Part shown: positions 26,499 to 35,257 of the stretch, piece by piece
Layout: each line of letters opens with the position of its first letter
Numbering within the stretch: the first letter of the stretch is position 1
Origin: JAJFUB01 sp964622325
Lineage (GTDB): Bacteria; Armatimonadota; Zipacnadia; Zipacnadales; UBA11051
Direction: 5' to 3'
Length of the DNA: 64,000 bases
NCBI GenBank assembly: GCA_964622325.1
Contig: CAZUOJ010000004.1
Location: 1-64,000 of the forward strand
Translations under genes and position numbers: made by a program
Notes under the pieces: generated by a model
Seen by the model: only the letters and a program-made list of their open reading frames with translations
What the model was told of the DNA's origin: nothing
Databases searched by the model: none

Positions 26499-29054
26499 GT
26501 GCTTGTACAGAGAAAAAATTATCATAGGCAATTTATTTCAGCGCTTTGTGCCATTGCGCTATGGCTGGGCGGCAATGGGACCTTAAGCGCCGCAGATTTG
26601 CCTTTGCGTCCATTTGCCTACAAAGAGGGCTTTGAGGGCGAGCCGCCTGAAGTGGCCTTATGGGCAAGCCGGGGCAGCCCCCCTGTCATCAATTACATTG
26701 GCCCCTCTGAAGAAACAGCCCAGGAGGGCAAACGCTCCTTGAAAATTGACATCATCTTCGGCGACAGCCCATATTATTATTTCGGCGTTCCGTTGCGGGT
26801 GCCGCTTGCGGGCGAGCTGCGCCTGTCAGCGTATATTAAAGGAGGCGCCGCCAATCAAGCCCGATTTGGCTTTGGGATTAACGCGCTTTATCCGCCCAGC
26901 ACGCATTCCGGCTGCGGCCCCATTGAAAGCTTTTCAGGCCCTGCGGATTGGCAGCCAGTTCAGGCCGATCTTGTGGCGCGCGGCCAGCAGGATGCGGCGG
27001 CTGTTATTCCGCAATATCTATGGGGCTTCACAGGCCAGGATACGGCGCCTATGCTGGACCGCTGGGCTGTATTCCTGTATGGAAACAAGGGCCAGCGCGC
27101 AGTCGTGTTTGTGGATAATATCCGAATAGAGGGAGCTGTGCCCGACGAAGCGCCCTATATCCAGCAAGCCGAAGCGGCTTTTGCGGCAAAAAAAGCGCAA
27201 TTTCGCCTAAAATTAGCCGCCTGGCGACAGGAACTTCAAGCTTGCCAGACAACTTTACAGGCCGCTCAGGCCATGGCCACGGAGGCGCCGGCACTTTTCG
27301 CCCGCTGGCAAAAACAAATTACACAGGCTGAAGAGATTCTTTCTTCTCTGGACAAACAGGCTTTTGGCGCCCCAGCCGATGTAGAAGCGTTCCTGCGCCG
27401 ACTCACTATGTTGCAAAACATTCCGCAGACATTGTCTTTGCTCCGCAAGGCTGTCGCGGAAAAGCGACAATTTATTGTATTTCCCTGCAATCAGCCGACC
27501 CTTTTGTCGCGTCCGACAGGGACACAAGCCGATTACGCGCCTTCCGCAGAACACGCTTTGCGCTTAAGCGCCTGTGCCGGAGAATATGAATCTGTTTCTG
27601 CCTTTGTACTGGCCTTCCAGGATGTTTCCGCTTTGCGCGTCACAATGAGTGCCTTGCGGAGTCCCTCCGGCACAATTCCGGCTTCAGCGGGAGAGCTATA
27701 TATTGTAAAATCCTGGTTTCAGGGCGCCACCCGCAATATCGGCTATACGCCCCGCAAATGGCTGATTCCGGAATTGCTGCTAAAAGATGATGCGCTGGTG
27801 CGCGTGGATCTCTCCCAGGAAGCGAATTTTCTGCGCAGCACAAATCCAGACGGAACGCACGAATATCTGAATTGCAGCGACACAGATAGCTCGCATTTAC
27901 AGTCCGTTCGGCCTGTCGATGCGCCTGTTTTGCAGCCAGTGGATATTCCTGCCGGCGAATGGCGCGAATTCTGGCTGACGCTTCATGTGCCTGCGCAGGC
28001 GAAGCCTGGCCGCTATGAGGGCCTAGTGCGTTTTGCTTCTGCTACGGGCGGGAATTTCGCCTTGCCGATCCAGCTCACTGTCCATCCCTTTATCTTGCAG
28101 CCCTCCCGGCTGATTTACTCTATTTATTATCGCGCCCGGCTCAGCGAAGATGGCCAGCCGGGAATTGATTCGGAAAATCGTTCTGAAGAACAATATCGGG
28201 CAGAGATGGCGGATTTGCGGGCGCATGGCGTTCTGTATCCCACGAATTATCTGGCTCTGGACGAAAAGCGGCTGACACGCCAGCTGCAGATTCGCCGGGA
28301 AGTAGGCCTGCCTGCGGGGCGCTTTTATAATTTAGGCTATATCGTGGGGCCGCAAAAGCCAGAACAAATCCCGGAGCTCCAGCAAACTGTGAAACGCTGG
28401 CTCGATTTCTTACGCCCCTGGGGCTATACAGATGTTTATTTTTATGGCATAGATGAGGCCACAGGAGAAAGACTGGCTGCCCAAAAAGCCGCCTGGGCGG
28501 CCGCACAAGAAGCCGGGGGCAAAACATTCGTCGCCTGTTATCGTCGGACTTTTGAAACAATGGGCAAATTGTTGAATGTCGCTGTGCTGGCTGGCCCGCC
28601 GGATCCTGAAGAGGCGAAAAAATGGCATTCCGTAGGCTCGCAGATTTTCTGCTACGCCAATCCGCAAGTCGGCGTGGAGGACCCGCTTGTGTATCGCCGC
28701 AATTTCGGACTGTTGCTGTGGAAGGCCGGCTATGACGGCGCCATGGATTATGCCTATCAACACGGCTTTAATCATATCTGGAATGATTTTGATCATAGAA
28801 GTTATCGGGATCACAATTTTACATATCCGACTGTGAACGGGATTGTGGGCACGATTCAATGGGAAGGCTTTCGCGAAGGCGTGGATGATGTGCGCTATGT
28901 CACTACATTAGAAAAGGCTATTGCAAACGCTCCCGCCGCGAAAAAACGCCTGGCCGCCCAAGCCCAAAAATGGCTGCAAGAGCTGGATCCAGCCAAAGAT
29001 AATCTGGATGACATTCGCGCGCAAATCGTGCGCTGGATTAAACAGTTGATGTAA
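26499..29054 (+). CDS. Secreted glycoside hydrolase-like protein with DUF4091-type C-terminal domain
   Basis: About 851 residues. The start is a GTG at 26499 with AAGGAGG 8 bases upstream; this gives a proper signal peptide (FISALCAIALWLGGNGTLSAA). Residues about 35-200 form a beta-sandwich like carbohydrate-binding modules (GKRSLKIDI, VDNIRIEG). A helical stretch follows (about 210-310). The C-terminal half has a TIM-barrel-like region and ends with the DUF4091-type pattern NGIVGTIQWEGFREGVDDVRY, split here as GTIQWEGFREGVDDVRY. Proteins of this kind occur in polysaccharide-degrading bacteria; the exact activity is unknown. It is convergent with the alcohol dehydrogenase gene, stops 3 bases apart. 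Regulation by the palindrome at 26410 is likely. Confidence 0.8.
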   Translation: MLVQRKNYHRQFISALCAIALWLGGNGTLSAADLPLRPFAYKEGFEGEPPEVALWASRGSPPVINYIGPSEETAQEGKRSLKIDIIFGDSPYYYFGVPLRVPLAGELRLSAYIKGGAANQARFGFGINALYPPSTHSGCGPIESFSGPADWQPVQADLVARGQQDAAAVIPQYLWGFTGQDTAPMLDRWAVFLYGNKGQRAVVFVDNIRIEGAVPDEAPYIQQAEAAFAAKKAQFRLKLAAWRQELQACQTTLQAAQAMATEAPALFARWQKQITQAEEILSSLDKQAFGAPADVEAFLRRLTMLQNIPQTLSLLRKAVAEKRQFIVFPCNQPTLLSRPTGTQADYAPSAEHALRLSACAGEYESVSAFVLAFQDVSALRVTMSALRSPSGTIPASAGELYIVKSWFQGATRNIGYTPRKWLIPELLLKDDALVRVDLSQEANFLRSTNPDGTHEYLNCSDTDSSHLQSVRPVDAPVLQPVDIPAGEWREFWLTLHVPAQAKPGRYEGLVRFASATGGNFALPIQLTVHPFILQPSRLIYSIYYRARLSEDGQPGIDSENRSEEQYRAEMADLRAHGVLYPTNYLALDEKRLTRQLQIRREVGLPAGRFYNLGYIVGPQKPEQIPELQQTVKRWLDFLRPWGYTDVYFYGIDEATGERLAAQKAAWAAAQEAGGKTFVACYRRTFETMGKLLNVAVLAGPPDPEEAKKWHSVGSQIFCYANPQVGVEDPLVYRRNFGLLLWKAGYDGAMDYAYQHGFNHIWNDFDHRSYRDHNFTYPTVNGIVGTIQWEGFREGVDDVRYVTTLEKAIANAPAAKKRLAAQAQKWLQELDPAKDNLDDIRAQIVRWIKQLM

Positions 29055-29057
29055 GTC

Positions 29058-30131
29058 TCATTCTTCCATTATGAGGAGAACTTTTAAGGCGCCAGTGCGC
29101 ATTTTATCGGATGCTATGGCGAAGGCGCGGGGCGCTTCCTCCAGAGGGAAGCGATGTGTGATCATTGGCTTTACATGCACGCGCCGCTGCGCCAGAAGTT
29201 CCAGGGCGAATGTGAAATCTTCATATTGATGATTGCTGGATGTCATTATGTGCCGTTCGCCCGCTAAATCCCGAAGCGATAAACGCAAGCCTTGCCCCAC
29301 GCCCGCTAACAACACTAGTTTGCCGCCCGGGCTCAAAAGTTTAAGGGCAGCTTTTTGCACAGCCGCATCGCCTGTTGTATCAAATATTGCTAAAATCGGA
29401 TTAGAGATCTGTCCTTGAATTTCTTGAGATGTGCTCTTATCGGGCGGGGCTGCAATTTTCAGAGCTTCTATATTTAATTCTCGGGCACATTCTAAGGGCG
29501 TGTCATAAATATCCGTGACAAGAATGCGCCCGGCGCCCAAAGCGCGTGCTGTCTGGGCAATGAGCAAGCCAATAGGCCCGCCGCCCATTACAACGATACT
29601 GGACATTGGAGGAATATTGGCGGTCCGGACAGCATGCACAGCGACAGCCAGCCCATCCAGAAATGTCGCTTCCTCCACATCAATCATATCAGCCAAAAAA
29701 TAGATGTTTTCCCGCCATACAGGACAGAATTCCGCCATTCCCCCCGCATTTTGGCCCTGCCAGCCTGCCCCATGGCCCAAATGCGCCGTATGAGCGCACA
29801 ATTGAGGCACGCCGCGCCGACATTCCGCACACATCCCGCATGCCTTAAAGGAGAGCACGCCCACGCGCTGCCAATCGCCGTGCCCTGTGACATCCACATA
29901 GCCGCCAATTTCATGTCCCAATATCATGCCCTTGGGATTGGGCCGCGGATAGCCTAATGTGTGCAGCGCCCAGGGATTTTCGCCGGCATAATAACGCAAA
30001 TCGCTGCCGCATATGCCACAGGCCGCTACGCGCACAAGCATTTGGCCGGGACGGGGCTGAGGAATGGGCATCTCCCCTACACGAATCTTGTTCGGGCCCT
30101 CCCAGATGACAGCTTTCATTGTCGCTAACAT
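29058..30131 (-). CDS. Zinc-dependent medium-chain alcohol/polyol dehydrogenase
   Basis: A 357-residue MDR-superfamily enzyme. Catalytic zinc ligands are visible as Cys38 (ACGICGSD) and His73-Glu74 (LGHE). The structural zinc lobe is CGMCAECRRGVPQLC. The Rossmann fold nucleotide site is VMGGGPIGLLIAQTA. The overall pattern resembles sorbitol/threonine dehydrogenase-type enzymes that oxidise sugar alcohols or threonine, but the substrate cannot be named. No clear ribosome site; an alternative start is the ATG four codons later (30119), which fits MKAVIWEGP, the common N-terminus. It lies 44 bases downstream of the anti-sigma gene on the same strand. Confidence 0.88.
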   Translation of the reverse strand: MLATMKAVIWEGPNKIRVGEMPIPQPRPGQMLVRVAACGICGSDLRYYAGENPWALHTLGYPRPNPKGMILGHEIGGYVDVTGHGDWQRVGVLSFKACGMCAECRRGVPQLCAHTAHLGHGAGWQGQNAGGMAEFCPVWRENIYFLADMIDVEEATFLDGLAVAVHAVRTANIPPMSSIVVMGGGPIGLLIAQTARALGAGRILVTDIYDTPLECARELNIEALKIAAPPDKSTSQEIQGQISNPILAIFDTTGDAAVQKAALKLLSPGGKLVLLAGVGQGLRLSLRDLAGERHIMTSSNHQYEDFTFALELLAQRRVHVKPMITHRFPLEEAPRAFAIASDKMRTGALKVLLIMEE

Positions 30132-30175
30132 ACAGAGATATTTGTGTTCGGGGAGATAATTCCTGCGCGGCTCAG

Positions 30176-31207
30176 CTAATGTAGCTCTGTGAATTCTGCA
30201 GCCGATTTGGCGGGCGCACTCAAATTTTTCACGCTTACGCTTCCCGAAGGCATGGGCTCTGCCAAAGAACGCAGGCGCCAGGACCGATATGCTGTCTCTG
30301 TTTGCGATAAGGCCGTTTCTGTCCTCATAGCGGGCCTAAAAGCGCGTATGTCCGTATGAGGAGGAATCGGAGGCGGAGATAACACAGCCGGCGGGATTAT
30401 TTGCATTTCTGAAAAGGAAGAGTCGAAACAGGAAAGAGCCGGAGGATTTAGCCGCGGCACAGGCGCAGGCGAGAAGGGCGTGTAATTTTGTGTAGAAAGC
30501 GTTTTTACGGCGGGCATGGCATTTTGTGTCGCCTGGGGGCCAGCTGGCCCGAACTGTTTTTCGGCCGATAATGCGGATACAGGGCAATGTAGCGAAGAGG
30601 CATTGCGCGTCAAAGGCGACGAAATTGCCATGGCGCGCCTTTTCATGGCGTTGGAAGCGGGCCTGGGCCCCAAAGAAGGAACAGGAGTGTGCCTGTTCAG
30701 TCTTTGAGGGCTGACAGCAGAAGCATTCTGACGCCCAGCGCTCACATTATGGAAAGATTTATTTTTTTGTGGATTAGTTTCTGTAAAACGAGCGCGTAAA
30801 CGATATGCTGCGACTACTTCCACATCTGGCGCGGGCCACATTTCCGGGATATTGCTGGCAAAAGACATTCTCCAGATGACAAGCAGGCAAATCATTGCGC
30901 CGCACAGCAAGCTGACACATGTGGCTAAAAAGGCGGGCGAGCCCAATGCTTTCTCAGAAAGAGGGCGATTTTTAAGGGCTAAACGAGTCTGCGCCGCTTT
31001 TTTTATCTTTTCGGCTAAACAAGGAGGCGGGAGGGGACTGCTTGTCTTTTGCAGAACGCTTTTGAGCAAACGCATTTCCAGAACAAGCTGGCGGCAGGAA
31101 GGGCACTGCCGGAGATGCTGCTCAACAAAGACACAGCACGACACTGGCAATGTGCCATTCACATATTCTTCCAGCCATTTTTGCACTTCGTGGCACGACA
31201 TATTCAT
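30176..31207 (-). CDS. Anti-sigma factor, zinc-finger (zf-HC2) type with long disordered tail
   Basis: A 343-residue single-span membrane protein. The N-terminal anti-sigma domain has the HX3CX2C motif (EQHLRQCPSCRQL, about residues 30-42). One membrane helix follows at about 92-113 (FLATCVSLLCGAMICLLVIW). The outer 220 residues are low-complexity, rich in Ser, Pro, Ala and Asn, with no domain I recognise. It lies 24 bases after the ECF sigma gene and surely binds it at the membrane, releasing it upon a signal (family knowledge). The long tail could be the sensor or a target of regulated proteolysis. Confidence 0.85.
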   Translation of the reverse strand: MNMSCHEVQKWLEEYVNGTLPVSCCVFVEQHLRQCPSCRQLVLEMRLLKSVLQKTSSPLPPPCLAEKIKKAAQTRLALKNRPLSEKALGSPAFLATCVSLLCGAMICLLVIWRMSFASNIPEMWPAPDVEVVAAYRLRARFTETNPQKNKSFHNVSAGRQNASAVSPQRLNRHTPVPSLGPRPASNAMKRRAMAISSPLTRNASSLHCPVSALSAEKQFGPAGPQATQNAMPAVKTLSTQNYTPFSPAPVPRLNPPALSCFDSSFSEMQIIPPAVLSPPPIPPHTDIRAFRPAMRTETALSQTETAYRSWRLRSLAEPMPSGSVSVKNLSAPAKSAAEFTELH

Positions 31208-31231
31208 TTCTTGTGGAAAATCCTTAGCTCA

Positions 31232-31903
31232 TTAGCTTATTTTGGCTTCTTGTGCAGAGCGTTCCAGATAGCGTCGCAGCTTACGAGCAAGCGCTTGACG
31301 GGCACGCGCCAGACGCGATTTGAGGGTGCCGAGCGGGCAGCCAATAATTCGCGCCGCCTCCTCATATTCAATGCCTTCTAAATCAATGAGCGTAATCACA
31401 GCGCGATGATGCGGCGAAAGCGTCTGAATGATAGCTTGAACTAATTCCTGCAATTCACGGCGTTCTGCCATCACATGCGGCATGCGCGAAACATCGGGAA
31501 TGCTGCGCTCCATCAAGCCCTTGTGTGTCTCCACAAGTTCATCCAGAGAGGGGCCTTCCACAAGATGGCGCCGTTTGCGGCGACGCAGCTCATTAATGCA
31601 CGCATTTATGGCAATCCGATACAGCCATGTGCGATAGCTGGACTCCCCTTGAAATTGGAATTTGCGCAAGGCCGTCAAGGCCCGCAAGAAAATCTCTTGT
31701 GTCAAATCTTCGGCTTCTTGCGGCCCACACATCCGATAGACAATGCCGAAAATTTTGCTATGATATTTATCCACAAGTGCGCTAAAGGCTTCCACATCGC
31801 CGGCCTGAGCGGCATGCACTAACTGCATGTCATCCGCTGTGGGCGTGAGCGTCTGGGAAGGCAATCCGCTAATATGGGAATGGACATGAGCAGTCGGGCT
31901 CAT
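31232..31903 (-). CDS. ECF-type RNA polymerase sigma factor
   Basis: A 223-residue extracytoplasmic-function sigma factor. Region 2 is seen in YHSKIFGIVYRMCGPQEAEDLTQEIFLRAL with FQGESSYRTWLYRIAINACINELRRRKRR (segments FGIVYRMCGPQEAEDLTQEI and SYRTWLYRIAINACINELRR). Region 4 is VITLIDLEGIEYEEAARIIG and LGTLKSRLARARQAL, the helix-turn-helix that reads the -35 box. GGAAGG lies 13 bases ahead of the ATG. Downstream is its cognate anti-sigma gene. A sigma-70-like promoter precedes it, so it may be made by the housekeeping polymerase rather than by autoregulation. Confidence 0.92.
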   Translation of the reverse strand: MSPTAHVHSHISGLPSQTLTPTADDMQLVHAAQAGDVEAFSALVDKYHSKIFGIVYRMCGPQEAEDLTQEIFLRALTALRKFQFQGESSYRTWLYRIAINACINELRRRKRRHLVEGPSLDELVETHKGLMERSIPDVSRMPHVMAERRELQELVQAIIQTLSPHHRAVITLIDLEGIEYEEAARIIGCPLGTLKSRLARARQALARKLRRYLERSAQEAKIS

Positions 31904-31964
31904 AGATAAGCCCTGCCTTCCAGCTTTGCGCTGACATTATCACGCTTTCAAATAAAAAGCGCTT

Positions 31965-31993
31965 CACATAATGCCACATTATTGGGATGTCAA
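31965..31993 (-). promoter_or_regulatory. Candidate promoter of the first ECF sigma operon
   Basis: On the minus strand TTGACA (plus 31988-31993) is followed after 17 bases by TATGTG (plus 31965-31970). The -35 is perfect, the -10 weak. It lies about 60 bases upstream of the sigma gene ATG. Confidence 0.4.
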
Positions 31994-32043
31994 TCCCGTG
32001 TTTAAGTGGCGATGGCGATGCATATGCCGAGTCCCCATCGCCC

Positions 32044-32763
32044 TTATCCATGCCAGACAAGCAATTTCTGCTGAACGATCAGGCGATAGAGTTCAGCCGC
32101 AATGAGCTCTTGCCCCGCAGTCGTGGGATGCACGCCATCGCGTGTGCTGATATATCGGCCTAAAATGGACAAATCCTCGTAATTAAATGTTTCCCCGCGG
32201 AACTCCGCTTTAATCGCTTCCCGAACAAAAGCCTCGTAAATATCACATAAATAGGCGCCTGTCTGCTGTGCCGTTTCGCGCACAATTTGAGCGTAAATGG
32301 CATTCAAGCCATTGCAGCCTCCCCATTGCGCATAATAATCAGTGGCTTGGGAATATACATGATACCTCTCAATTATTGGATTAGGCGTCATAAAAATTAC
32401 ATGCGCCCCTGTTTCTTTAATCCGGCGATGCATTTCGCGCAAATTAGTGGCAAATTGCTCTTCAGAAAGGCGTTTTTCCGGCTCATATCGGATATCATTC
32501 AGGCCAAATTCTATCGTCACAATTGTGGGCTGATGGGCTAAGACATCTCTTTCCAGCCGCTGTAGCCCTTCCTGTGAATTTTCGCCTCCGACTCCCGCAT
32601 TTATGACGCACACATGAGGAGAGGGGGCATAGCGGGCATTTAAGCGGCGTTCCAAAAGAGCCGGAAATGTGTCTTCAGGCGCTACATAAGGCGTCCCCTG
32701 TGTCACAGAGTTGCCAAAACAGACAATATGAGCAGAAACAATTTCACATTCTTCAGCAGCCAT
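32044..32763 (-). CDS. SGNH/GDSL-family hydrolase (esterase/lipase-like)
   Basis: A 239-residue SGNH fold hydrolase. The four blocks are visible: nucleophile Ser in CFGNSVTQGTP, oxyanion Gly in NAGVGGENSQEG, Asn in EFGLNDIRY, and the Asp-X-X-His pair in TRDGVHPTTAG. No signal peptide is present, so it acts in the cytoplasm. Members deacetylate carbohydrates or hydrolyse esters; given the neighbourhood, a carbohydrate esterase is plausible but unproven. GGAG lies 11 bases before the ATG and a TATAAT (plus 32804-32809) upstream suggests its own promoter. It separates the two ECF modules. Confidence 0.85.
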   Translation of the reverse strand: MAAEECEIVSAHIVCFGNSVTQGTPYVAPEDTFPALLERRLNARYAPSPHVCVINAGVGGENSQEGLQRLERDVLAHQPTIVTIEFGLNDIRYEPEKRLSEEQFATNLREMHRRIKETGAHVIFMTPNPIIERYHVYSQATDYYAQWGGCNGLNAIYAQIVRETAQQTGAYLCDIYEAFVREAIKAEFRGETFNYEDLSILGRYISTRDGVHPTTAGQELIAAELYRLIVQQKLLVWHG

Positions 32764-32855
32764 AATCCCGATGCTCCAAAAAGCTAATCAGCCAGCTGAA
32801 AACATTATACTATATTCTTTAGTAAATAGCCATAAAAAATTGTTCCCTCAAAATC

Positions 32856-34055
32856 TTAAGTCTGTAACGGGGGGATGCTATGAAGAATTTTCTGTAATTC
32901 CTCAGGCGGCAATTCCCCCAAAACAATCATATAAAATGGCCCGCGTTGGGCAATGAATCTATGTTTGCCCTGAAAACGAGCAAACGGCCCTCCATATGGC
33001 TGAGCGGGATGATAACGCGGCCTGTCTATTTCCTGTTGCTGTCCAATATTCCCCTGGCGCCTTGCTTCTCTCATTTCGTTTGGCGGCGGAAATGGCCTCG
33101 GCTGCCAGGCGGGAGACTTTGCGGGCTCTCCCTTTGGAGAAAGAGGCGCGGGCGTTGACTCTCGTCCCTTTGGCCAGGCATGCGGGGGACTGGAAGGCAC
33201 AGGCGGGGCTGCCCCTGAGGAGGGCTTCAGCTGCATGACCAAAAAATGCCGTACGCCATCGGAATAACGGATTTCCGCCGCCGGCCCCCAGCGTGTCTGG
33301 CGCAAAAACAGGCCTCGTAATTGAAAGCCTGCGGGCACATAAACAGGCTTAAGCAAAGGGCCTCCTAATTGGTTTTTCAATTCAGTTTCGTTGGCCGGGC
33401 GCGCCGCTCTATAGCGCCAGCGACGCCAATGTTCCTGCGCCACTTGCGGGGGCACGACGCGCTGGGGGGGCGAAACATTATAGCGTACAGAATGAAAACG
33501 CGTTTCAGAGATAAGCTTGCCACGCTGGCTATAGCGCCAGATGGCCAGCGGATAGCCCGTCTGGGCATCCAAACAGAATATTAAGCGTGAAGCTGAACGG
33601 CCGCCCGTTGGCACGATCACATATCTTTGCGCTTGTCGGCCTGCAATACGCATCCAGCCGGCGGCGTACACATTTAAGCGCGTCTGGCGTGCCAGCCAGG
33701 GAGGAGCCAATTCGGGCTCTGGAGCAATGAGCGAAGGCAAAATTTCTTGCTGCGGGCTGACACGCCACACTAGCCTGTCTTGTTCGATGATTTGCCAGCC
33801 TGCAAAGCGGCCAGATGTGTATTTCAGTCGAATTATTCCTGCGCCCCGATGTATTTCGGCGCGAGCGTTGAGCTTCTTTCCCTGAAACAGAATAGATGTT
33901 GTCAGCACGCCCTGTAAAGTCACCGTCTGGCGCGCTTGCTGGATTCTTGTCAAAACAGCCGCGGCTTCCTGGGGAGACAATTTGCGGCTGCAGCCCAGCA
34001 GCCCCCCCATAATCAGAAATACAATCAGATTCACAAACAAAGGCAGCTTCTTCAA
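32856..34055 (-). CDS. RseB/MucB-like envelope-stress regulatory lipoprotein
   Basis: A 399-residue lipoprotein: signal peptide with lipobox LLGC (Cys22). Residues about 30-215 resemble the MucB/RseB (LolA-like) N-terminal domain (VTLQGVLTTSILFQGKKL, RFAGWQIIEQDRLVWRV, YPLAIWRYSQRG). The middle part (about 225-300) resembles the smaller RseB C-terminal domain (VYVPAGFQLRGLFLRQTRWG). A Pro-rich stretch and a final beta segment follow. In proteobacteria RseB binds the anti-sigma factor and senses lipids or misfolded proteins. Here its ATG overlaps the anti-sigma stop by four bases, which gives the same sigma, anti-sigma, RseB order. Membrane anchoring by a lipid is different from soluble E. coli RseB. 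Confidence 0.75.
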   Translation of the reverse strand: MKKLPLFVNLIVFLIMGGLLGCSRKLSPQEAAAVLTRIQQARQTVTLQGVLTTSILFQGKKLNARAEIHRGAGIIRLKYTSGRFAGWQIIEQDRLVWRVSPQQEILPSLIAPEPELAPPWLARQTRLNVYAAGWMRIAGRQAQRYVIVPTGGRSASRLIFCLDAQTGYPLAIWRYSQRGKLISETRFHSVRYNVSPPQRVVPPQVAQEHWRRWRYRAARPANETELKNQLGGPLLKPVYVPAGFQLRGLFLRQTRWGPAAEIRYSDGVRHFLVMQLKPSSGAAPPVPSSPPHAWPKGRESTPAPLSPKGEPAKSPAWQPRPFPPPNEMREARRQGNIGQQQEIDRPRYHPAQPYGGPFARFQGKHRFIAQRGPFYMIVLGELPPEELQKILHSIPPLQT

Positions 34056-34519
34056 TTTATGGCCCTTTCGCCCGGCGGGGCTTCCGTAGCTTCGGCCGCC
34101 AAGAGGGCTAAGCCTAAGGCTGCTTTATCCGTTAACGGCTCATGCCAAGCGGCCGCTACATGTATTTCTAGCAGGCTATCTGCAGTGGCATTGTCAGGAA
34201 AGGGATGCGTCCACGGACTCCACAACGCAAGGAGAATAATGACAAGCACAAGCCAGACTGCTGCCAGCGCCGGAATCCATTGGCGCGCCGTGCGGGATCG
34301 TTGACGCGGCGTTAACTGTTGCGAAATCCGGGGCCATATAAAGGCTGGAGCCTCGTGCAGCGGCATGGGCTCCAGCAGGGCGGCCGTTTTGTGCAGGGCT
34401 TTTAATTCTCTCTGGCAAAAAGCACATTTTGCCAGATGTTGTTCTATTTGTGCCCGCTTGCGCACTGGCAAAGCCCCTATTTGATATTCAGCTAAATAGC
34501 GACTCATCCGACATTTCAT
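34052..34519 (-). CDS. Anti-sigma factor with zinc-finger (zf-HC2) domain
   Basis: About 155 residues in one membrane span. The zf-HC2 motif is IEQHLAKCAFCQREL (HX3CX2C) near residues 22-33; the membrane helix is IPALAAVWLVLVIILLALWS near 80-100; a short periplasmic tail of about 50 residues would meet the RseB-like lipoprotein. The start at 34519 is chosen because GGGAGC lies 8 bases upstream; a longer frame would overlap the sigma gene. It is the middle gene of a sigma, anti-sigma, RseB-like operon. Confidence 0.85.
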   Translation of the reverse strand: MKCRMSRYLAEYQIGALPVRKRAQIEQHLAKCAFCQRELKALHKTAALLEPMPLHEAPAFIWPRISQQLTPRQRSRTARQWIPALAAVWLVLVIILLALWSPWTHPFPDNATADSLLEIHVAAAWHEPLTDKAALGLALLAAEATEAPPGERAIN

Positions 34520-34553
34520 TGTATTTTGCTCCCGTGGGCCCCCAAGAAATTTG

Positions 34554-35123
34554 TCAGTCCTCCGTCTCCACAAGCTTTCCCAGGCGGCGGCGTAATGCTT
34601 CGCGTCCCCGCGCCAGGCGAGATAACACTGTTCCGATAGGCAGTTTCAATTCGGCTGCGATCTCAGCTACAGGCTTATCTTCAAAATGATGCATTACTAT
34701 TACAAGCCTTTGTGACTCTGGCAGACGGCTTACAGCTTCACGAACGATTTTTTGTTCCTGGCTGCGAATAATTTCCTCTTCTGGCCCGGGATTCACATCA
34801 GCTGCTTCGCGTGGATTGCTCTCTGCCGATGTATGCTCCAAAAGAGATTGTTCAGGCTTGTGACGACGACTATAATCGCGGACTAAATTCAAGGCGATAA
34901 TTCGCAGCCAGCCGCCAAACGCCATGTGCGTTTTTAAACGCGGCAACGCGTGCCAGGCTTTTACAAATGTCTCCTGCGTCAAATCGGCTGCTGCTTCTGG
35001 ATTTGCCGTCAAATGCCAAATCAAGCTGTAAATCGTATGTTGATATTGTCTATACAGGACGGCGAAAGCTTCCTTATCGCCTCGCCGCGCTTGCTCCACA
35101 AGCAGCGCATTCTCTTCATTCAT
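34554..35123 (-). CDS. ECF-type RNA polymerase sigma factor (RpoE/SigW-like)
   Basis: A 189-residue ECF sigma factor. Region 2: AFAVLYRQYQHTIYSLIWHL and DLTQETFVKAWHALPRL, with GGWLRIIALNLVRDYSRR. Region 4: LPESQRLVIVMHHFEDKPVA and LPIGTVLSRLARGREALRRR. It heads a three-gene operon with a zinc-finger anti-sigma factor and an RseB-like lipoprotein, so an envelope stress role is likely. A possible ECF-type promoter lies directly upstream, suggesting autoregulation. Confidence 0.92.
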   Translation of the reverse strand: MNEENALLVEQARRGDKEAFAVLYRQYQHTIYSLIWHLTANPEAAADLTQETFVKAWHALPRLKTHMAFGGWLRIIALNLVRDYSRRHKPEQSLLEHTSAESNPREAADVNPGPEEEIIRSQEQKIVREAVSRLPESQRLVIVMHHFEDKPVAEIAAELKLPIGTVLSRLARGREALRRRLGKLVETED

Positions 35124-35147
35124 TGATGTTTGGCCATCACTTTAAAT

Positions 35148-35173
35148 GACGAATTTCCTTATCAGTATATTCC
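35148..35173 (-). promoter_or_regulatory. Candidate ECF-type (autoregulatory) promoter
   Basis: On the minus strand GGAAT (plus 35169-35173, within GGGGAATA) and CGTC (plus 35148-35151) are separated by 17 bases, the arrangement of ECF promoters of the GGAAC...CGTC type. It lies about 25 bases upstream of the sigma gene ATG. Confidence 0.4.
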
Positions 35174-35257
35174 CCTTGAGCAATATTGAGAAGCATACCG
35201 ATAATTTATAAATTAAAGTCCCCTAAATACTTCGCTCTTACCCTCAAAAGCGACTTG

